From positions 16,749,962 to 16,813,961 of the forward strand of contig NC_067208.1 in the NCBI RefSeq assembly GCF_026262505.1: DNA of 64,000 bases, in the 5' to 3' direction. Source of the stretch: Trichomonas vaginalis G3 (taxonomy: Eukaryota > Parabasalia > Trichomonadida > Trichomonadidae). The notes beneath the pieces were generated by a model. It searched no databases. It saw nothing but the letters and a program-made list of their open reading frames with translations, and was not told the DNA's origin. Below, piece by piece: positions 59,440 through 64,000 of this stretch (within the stretch, counting starts at the first letter, position 1; each line of letters begins with the position of its first letter). Both the position numbers and the translations under genes were made by a program.

Positions 59440-60268
59440 ATGGATTTAAATTCATCCACCCCTTATGAAGAATTAGCAGGCGTATATAATACATACGTAG
59501 ATGATATGATTAATGAAGCATTGAGTGATAATAGAAATGCTCTATCTAAGGAAAAATTAATGAAAATTCCATATTCTGAATGTTACTTAAATTCAATCAC
59601 TGCAGCAATTGGTAAACAGAATAAAGGTAAAACATTAACAATATTAAAACAAATTATCATTATTGCTAACACTTCCCCCCATTCACATGTGTTAATTTAT
59701 ATCAACCGTTCAGGTTCACCTTCAGATGATACATTTGAATCTTTAAAGCATTTAATCAAAATTCCAATTATTTATTTATCACAAGAAGAAGCAGAAAATT
59801 ATTTAAAAAACTTTTTAATGTATAAAGAATTATATAATACAATCAAGAAGCAAGGATTAGAGGATAAAATTATTGATAAACAACAGGATGAATTATTTGA
59901 AACACTTTCTATTTCAAATTTTTGATAGAGAATTTTTGCATTCACTCATTTTTCTAGATGATGCAGTGAAATCAAAACTAATAACAAATGAGAAATCATA
60001 TTTTAATCAGTTATTAACTCAATGTCGACACATTCAGTGTTCATTCTTTATGGCTGTTCAATACTTCAAAGCATTAAGCACAAACATTAAATCAAATCTA
60101 TCAACACTTTTCATTTTCAGTGGGTTTAGTCGTCAACAGTTGAACGTTATGCTTTATCAAGTGAATTTACCAATGAGCATTAATGAACTTTACACACAAT
60201 ATCAGCAATTAGGTGAACATGGAAAAATAATAGTTGATTTAAATAAAGGAAGTGTTAAATTTGATTAA
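59440..60268 (+). pseudogene. A32-like packaging ATPase, copy C, broken
   Basis: Walker A GKQNKGKT lies in the N-terminal part; the Walker B block SLIFLDDAV and the sensor block CSFFMAVQYF lie in the second part; FIFSGFSRQQLNVMLYQV matches the C-terminal motif of the Polinton/NCLDV packaging ATPases. It lies 24 bases after the capsid gene, in line with it. It would translocate DNA into the capsid. Broken. Confidence 0.75.
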
Positions 60269-60308
60269 CTTTTTATAATTAATTTTTATTTTTTATTTAT
60301 AATTAAAC

Positions 60309-61208
60309 ATGACAGAAATAGCAAATCTTCTACAGGTTCCATTAAAACAAGGGACAAACAAAAGGGGTGCATATAATAGAACTATGAAAGTTCCTGATGG
60401 AATGAAAGAATTAGTTCATATTGTTGCTGGTCTTCAAAAAGATGTTAAACAAATGAGAAACGTTTTAACATTACCAGAAGCTCAAGCATATGCCAAACGT
60501 CATGGTCCAAATTGGGAAGCACACGAAGCAGACATTACGGGTCCAAATGGAAAACCTGATGGTATAAATGAAGTTTTCGTTACTGATGGTCAAGGTAATA
60601 TTAAAGTCATAAATGGTTACAAATTAACTATAAGTGATTATCCTAAACGTAAAGCATATAATGAACGTTATCCTATGCAATTTGATGAAAATGGAAAAGC
60701 TGTTAAACAATACATTGGAGAAGGTGAAAATGGTCCAATTAATTCATACCGTCATAATCCATATTCTTATTTCAATGAAGAATTAAATGCTATTGAAGAG
60801 GGACCGGATGGATTACCACGATATTCTAACCAGTTTGATGGTCAATATGCAAATATTAGACCTGAAATTTCAGCTAAGAAATTCTTTAAAGTTGCTTTAT
60901 TCGATCCAGTTTTCGCAAATGTTAAAGATGAACTTAAACAGCAATTCCAACCAATTATAGTAGCAAGAATTGCATCAGGTGCTTTATCTCAAGCATTCAA
61001 AGATTTAATTAAGAAACCATTATATCAGCAACGAGGTTTAACTTATGATTTAGTTAAGGAATCAGATAAAAGAAAATTTGAGAAATCAGTTGATTATAAG
61101 AATGCAATTAATGAATATATTCGGTCTATTAATTTCGATGAAACAGCTAAAAATCAACTTCATGAACAAATACAGGGAATAATAGATTCAAAAGTTCCAG
61201 CAAAATAA
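60309..61208 (+). CDS. 299-aa element protein of copy C
   Basis: The function is unknown. The N-terminal part holds a helix ([20 protein letters not shown]), then an unusual Gly/Asp-rich region with [20 protein letters not shown] and [17 protein letters not shown], a style I associate with virion proteins of Polinton-like viruses and some phages. The C-terminal half is helical. It lies between ATPase and 220-aa genes in one plus-strand row. No clear match is seen in copy B. The frame is whole. Confidence 0.6.
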   Translation: MTEIANLLQVPLKQGTNKRGAYNRTMKVPDGMKELVHIVAGLQKDVKQMRNVLTLPEAQAYAKRHGPNWEAHEADITGPNGKPDGINEVFVTDGQGNIKVINGYKLTISDYPKRKAYNERYPMQFDENGKAVKQYIGEGENGPINSYRHNPYSYFNEELNAIEEGPDGLPRYSNQFDGQYANIRPEISAKKFFKVALFDPVFANVKDELKQQFQPIIVARIASGALSQAFKDLIKKPLYQQRGLTYDLVKESDKRKFEKSVDYKNAINEYIRSINFDETAKNQLHEQIQGIIDSKVPAK

Positions 61209-61241
61209 AAGTTTAAATATATTTTTTTTATTCGAATATAA

Positions 61242-61904
61242 ATGAGAAGACGTTTCACTAGTCAAAAGAACACTAACGCAAAAGCAGAGATTACGGTTGG
61301 TTATAACGTAAATGATGATAAATCACGAATTATTCAAAATGTTAAAGTTAATGTTAGCCCTGAATTAACAAGGTCAGCAACTCAACCAAATTTATTAACT
61401 CGTGACTTACCGAAAAAGGAGGATGAGAATGAAGAAAACCATGAGAATGGAGACCCAATCATTTTATCTGAACCTGGTAAAGAACCTGTTGAAATTCCCA
61501 CTTATCCAACATACCCCCCACCTCTTTCATCAAACATCGAGAACCCATATAAAATAGACATCAATTCTGAATTAATGAAAATTTACCGTGATATAATAAT
61601 TAATAATTATGATTCAATAATAAATTTAATTGACCAATCCGGTTTAATTATTTTACCTTATGAATCATTAATTCACATTATCGCCATTCTTTGTGATGTT
61701 CAAGATTCAGACGTTAAGATTCAATTTTTCATAGATGATGAGGTTTCATGCTGTGGAACAGTTGCAAAAATAAATCCTATAAAGGATATTAGCACAATTA
61801 AGATATCAAAGAATGGAACAACAACTAAACTTCATTTAACATATAATAATATTTATAATAAAATAGTTGATGAATATAAATATCACTTGAAAAATTCTTG
61901 TTAA
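61242..61904 (+). CDS. 220-aa element protein of copy C, related to 10642-11162
   Basis: The N-terminal 110 residues are low-complexity, with a Pro/Glu stretch (VEIPTYPTYPPPLSS). The C-terminal domain has PYESLIHIIAILCDVQDSDV, SCCGT and TTKLHL, which line up with the copy B gene at 10642-11162. The cysteine pair is kept in both. A virion-associated role is likely from position. The frame is whole. Confidence 0.6.
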   Translation: MRRRFTSQKNTNAKAEITVGYNVNDDKSRIIQNVKVNVSPELTRSATQPNLLTRDLPKKEDENEENHENGDPIILSEPGKEPVEIPTYPTYPPPLSSNIENPYKIDINSELMKIYRDIIINNYDSIINLIDQSGLIILPYESLIHIIAILCDVQDSDVKIQFFIDDEVSCCGTVAKINPIKDISTIKISKNGTTTKLHLTYNNIYNKIVDEYKYHLKNSC

Positions 61905-61999
61905 GGCTATTTAATATTCAAGCATTAACATTATCGAATAATAATCCTTTGAATCATAATCAATAATAATTGACCTTTCACCAGTTTCTATCGTTTGTT

Positions 62000-62263
62000 T
62001 TATTTCTTTTTGTTCCCACTATCCGGATCAGTCATTGTAATTGTTTTTGTTATAGTATCAGCTTTATCTTTAACTTCAATCTTTTTTCCATCAGGATATT
62101 TAAACCAAAATTCCAAAAATTCGATATTGTCAATCTGTTCATATTTTAATCTATCAATTACATTTTTAATACCATCTGAAAATCTTATGAAATGGTCATT
62201 ATATGGGTTTGATTGAACTAAATTTGAATGAAGTGAAATATAACCTGTTGATGAATATGACAT
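62000..62263 (-). CDS. 87-aa minus-strand protein of copy C
   Basis: A small protein starting MSYSSTGYISLHSNLVQSNP and ending in a basic GNKKK tail; rich in beta-type residues. It is convergent with the 220-aa gene and sits where copy B also has a small minus-strand gene among capsid genes. The family is not recognised. The frame looks whole. Confidence 0.5.
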   Translation of the reverse strand: MSYSSTGYISLHSNLVQSNPYNDHFIRFSDGIKNVIDRLKYEQIDNIEFLEFWFKYPDGKKIEVKDKADTITKTITMTDPDSGNKKK

Positions 62264-62406
62264 CGACTCATATTTTTGAAAACACTAAAATTTATAACAT
62301 GAATGAATTTCTTATTCGTTGAATTTATGAATTCTTGAGTAATCTTATTCTAGTTTTATTTATCACTGGAAAATAACGCTTTACACATATTTTTATCGTA
62401 ATAAAA

Positions 62407-63113
62407 ATGTCAATTATCAATATTATTTCGAATAATAGTTGTGAATTAAATTTAACAGTTAGTGGAATTTATAATGTTACTCTCGTTTCTGTGAGTGGTA
62501 AATTTAATCCCATTCTTTTAGACCTTCAGATTATATATCATTTATTAAAGATGACCATGAAAAAACGTATGATATGTATATAAATAATGTGATAGCGAAA
62601 TGGGATATTAACACGATTTTAAGTTATTTAAATGAATCATTTATCGTATGGTATGAAGAAAATTTTAAATCAAAACCTGATAAACTTTTTGAACTTGATG
62701 AAATAAATAACCTTTTAAATTCCGCTGAAATTAAATTTTGTACTCCTCATCTTCGTTCATTGTTGGGGATATTAAATTTTGAAAAAGATGTTGGGGATGT
62801 TTTGTATTCTGACACCGGATCCAATTTCATTTTAATCAAATGTGATAAAGTTAATACCCCAATGAGATTTTCACATCAAACATTAGACCCTAACTCTTAC
62901 CCATCAATACAAAACATTTTATCCATCAACTTAAACACATTTTCTTTATCATATCCGTTTCAATTATCCGGGAATTCATTTATTCTTCATTCAAAAGATT
63001 TATCAAATATTAAATTTAGAATAACTGACCTATTTGATTGTGATTTAGAATTTATGAATGAAATATTATGGCAATTTCAAATAGAAAAAATAGCTGATGA
63101 GATAACGGATTAA
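62407..63113 (+). pseudogene. Minor capsid (penton-like) protein, copy C, broken
   Basis: The region encodes mostly beta-type sequence. Near the end, NIKFRITDLFDCDLEFMNEI has the same spacing of hydrophobic residues and the central Asp as INLTLVDANFVPVKLLCPMY in the copy B gene at 11228-12034. It follows the same neighbour as in copy B (the 220-aa family) and precedes the tail fibre. Broken. Confidence 0.5.
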
Positions 63114-63136
63114 ATATTTATTTTTAAATCATAATA

Positions 63137-64000
63137 AATGATTAAACAACAGCAACCACAACAACTTAAGGCGCAAAGCACCCAGGTCCTTCAGACCATT
63201 ACATACGCCATATATGCATATAATTCAAAGACAGCAGAAAAACACAAAGGTTGAAATATGGAGATTTGGAGATAGTATTGAAAAATGACCATTTCGAATT
63301 CGTTTGCAAAGGTGGTGCAGTGATATCAAATATAAAAGAAATTTTATTTATGAATTCAAAAATTAAAGGTATAACGGATGATATAACATCAATTCCACTA
63401 GAAGAACAAAGATATTACGCATTAAATGCATTTCCTAAAGTTTTGAAGATTGGAAGATTTAATTTAAATGAGGAATTCATAAAAGGTTTCCTTAATGACA
63501 TAATGAAGAAGGCAGATAAGGAATATGTTAATGGTGAATTAATGAAGAAGGCAAATTTGGTTTATGTTGATGAAAAAGATAATGAAATTAAAGAAAGGGT
63601 TGAATGGTATCATGAATGGACATCAAAGATTTTAAAAACTAAAGCTGATACAGGATGGGTTTCGGGATGTTTAGACCTTAAAGCAGATAAAACTTATGTT
63701 AATGATGAGTTAGAGAAGAAGGCAAATTTGGTTTATGTTGATGAAAAAGATAATGAAATTAAAGAAAAGGTTGAATGGTATCATGAATGGACATCAAAGA
63801 TTTTAAAAACTAAAGCTGATACAGGATGGGTTTCAGGATGTTTAGACCTTAAAGCAGATAAAACTTATGTTAATGGTGAGTTAGAGAAGAAGGCAGATAA
63901 GGAATATGTTAATGAAATATACCAAAGTTTGATAGGAACAACTAAAAATATTGAAACTATTGTTGGTGACTTTTCTGTCAATGAAGAAAATAAATATTTT
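63137..64000 (+). pseudogene. Tail-fibre-like gene, copy C, partial at window edge and broken
   Basis: The start ATG at 63137 follows ATCATAATAA, then a Gln-rich N-terminus. Further on lie coiled-coil modules with KADKTYVN and ANLVYVDEKDNEIKE. A 171-bp module is present twice (starting at about 63551 and 63722) with very few differences. The last 85 bases are nearly identical to the copy B tail-fibre gene (read in reverse from about 24760 to 24680). The tip lies outside the window. The part seen is broken. Confidence 0.75.

Larger units (their letters stand above)
55608..64000. mobile_element. Polinton-type virus-like element, copy C (left part)
   Basis: A second family of Maverick/Polinton-type element, cut by the right window edge. 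Genes in order: an unknown frame hit by a small transposon, a small minus-strand gene, two amphipathic genes, major capsid protein, packaging ATPase, 299-aa protein, 220-aa protein, a small minus-strand gene, minor capsid protein and tail fibre. Capsid and ATPase differ strongly from copy B, so the family is distinct. The left end is not certain: 55608 is chosen because the sequence there (GGGTTGTGTGACTTTTTT) matches in inverse the fragment at 50718. It looks broken, with about three interruptions plus the transposon insertion; capsid gene and neighbours are whole, so it is not very old. Confidence 0.75.

Overview
The window looks like nuclear DNA of a parabasalid protist, most probably Trichomonas vaginalis. 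The DNA is AT-rich, the long genes show no sign of introns, and there is a BspA-like leucine-rich-repeat surface protein. Ankyrin proteins start in the style typical of that species (MSNQDFHPNKYSELRS) and an initiator-type start site lies a few bases upstream of one gene. Several Maverick/Polinton-type virus-like elements are present. The species call rests on protein style from memory, not on a search.

Layout. (1) 1-3003: right end of a Polinton-type element (copy A), cut by the window edge. (2) 3004-4859: a short island of host DNA with one BspA-like gene. (3) About 4861-28110: a second, end-to-end copy of the same family (copy B, about 23.2 kb), in the same orientation as A, with matching terminal inverted repeats, homopolymer tips and a 5-bp AATCA duplication. 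It carries two capsid-type genes, a packaging ATPase, a superfamily 3 helicase, an rve integrase, a phage-like tail-fibre gene, KilA-N genes, an HNH endonuclease and an adenine methylase. It is broken (roughly a dozen interruptions), but A and B are so alike that the family was active recently. (4) 28116-49432: host genes: a 1451-aa ankyrin protein, a decayed paralogue beside it, a PH-like protein, a second ankyrin protein with near-identical repeats, a Hira-like/AT-hook protein, a 1023-aa coiled-coil protein and a small low-complexity protein. (5) 49433-55600: about 6 kb with almost no genes but many hairpins, tandem repeats and foldbacks, including a candidate structured RNA at 54.9-55.4 kb. 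(6) About 55.6-64.0 kb: left part of a third virus-like element (copy C) from a distantly related family, with its own capsid protein, ATPase, minor capsid protein and tail fibre. A Mutator-like MITE sits inside one of its leftmost genes.

Most striking points. The tail-fibre genes of B and C are nearly identical at DNA level over at least 85 bases, although their capsid proteins are only distantly alike. This points to recent exchange of a host-recognition module between virus-like families inside one protist genome. Copy B has no room for the protein-primed DNA polymerase B that defines classical Mavericks and carries an SF3 helicase instead. Its terminal repeats fold into a compact hairpin. 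Four consecutive minus-strand genes of B share a leader unlike the host initiator. Copy B sits 68 bp upstream of the BspA start codon.
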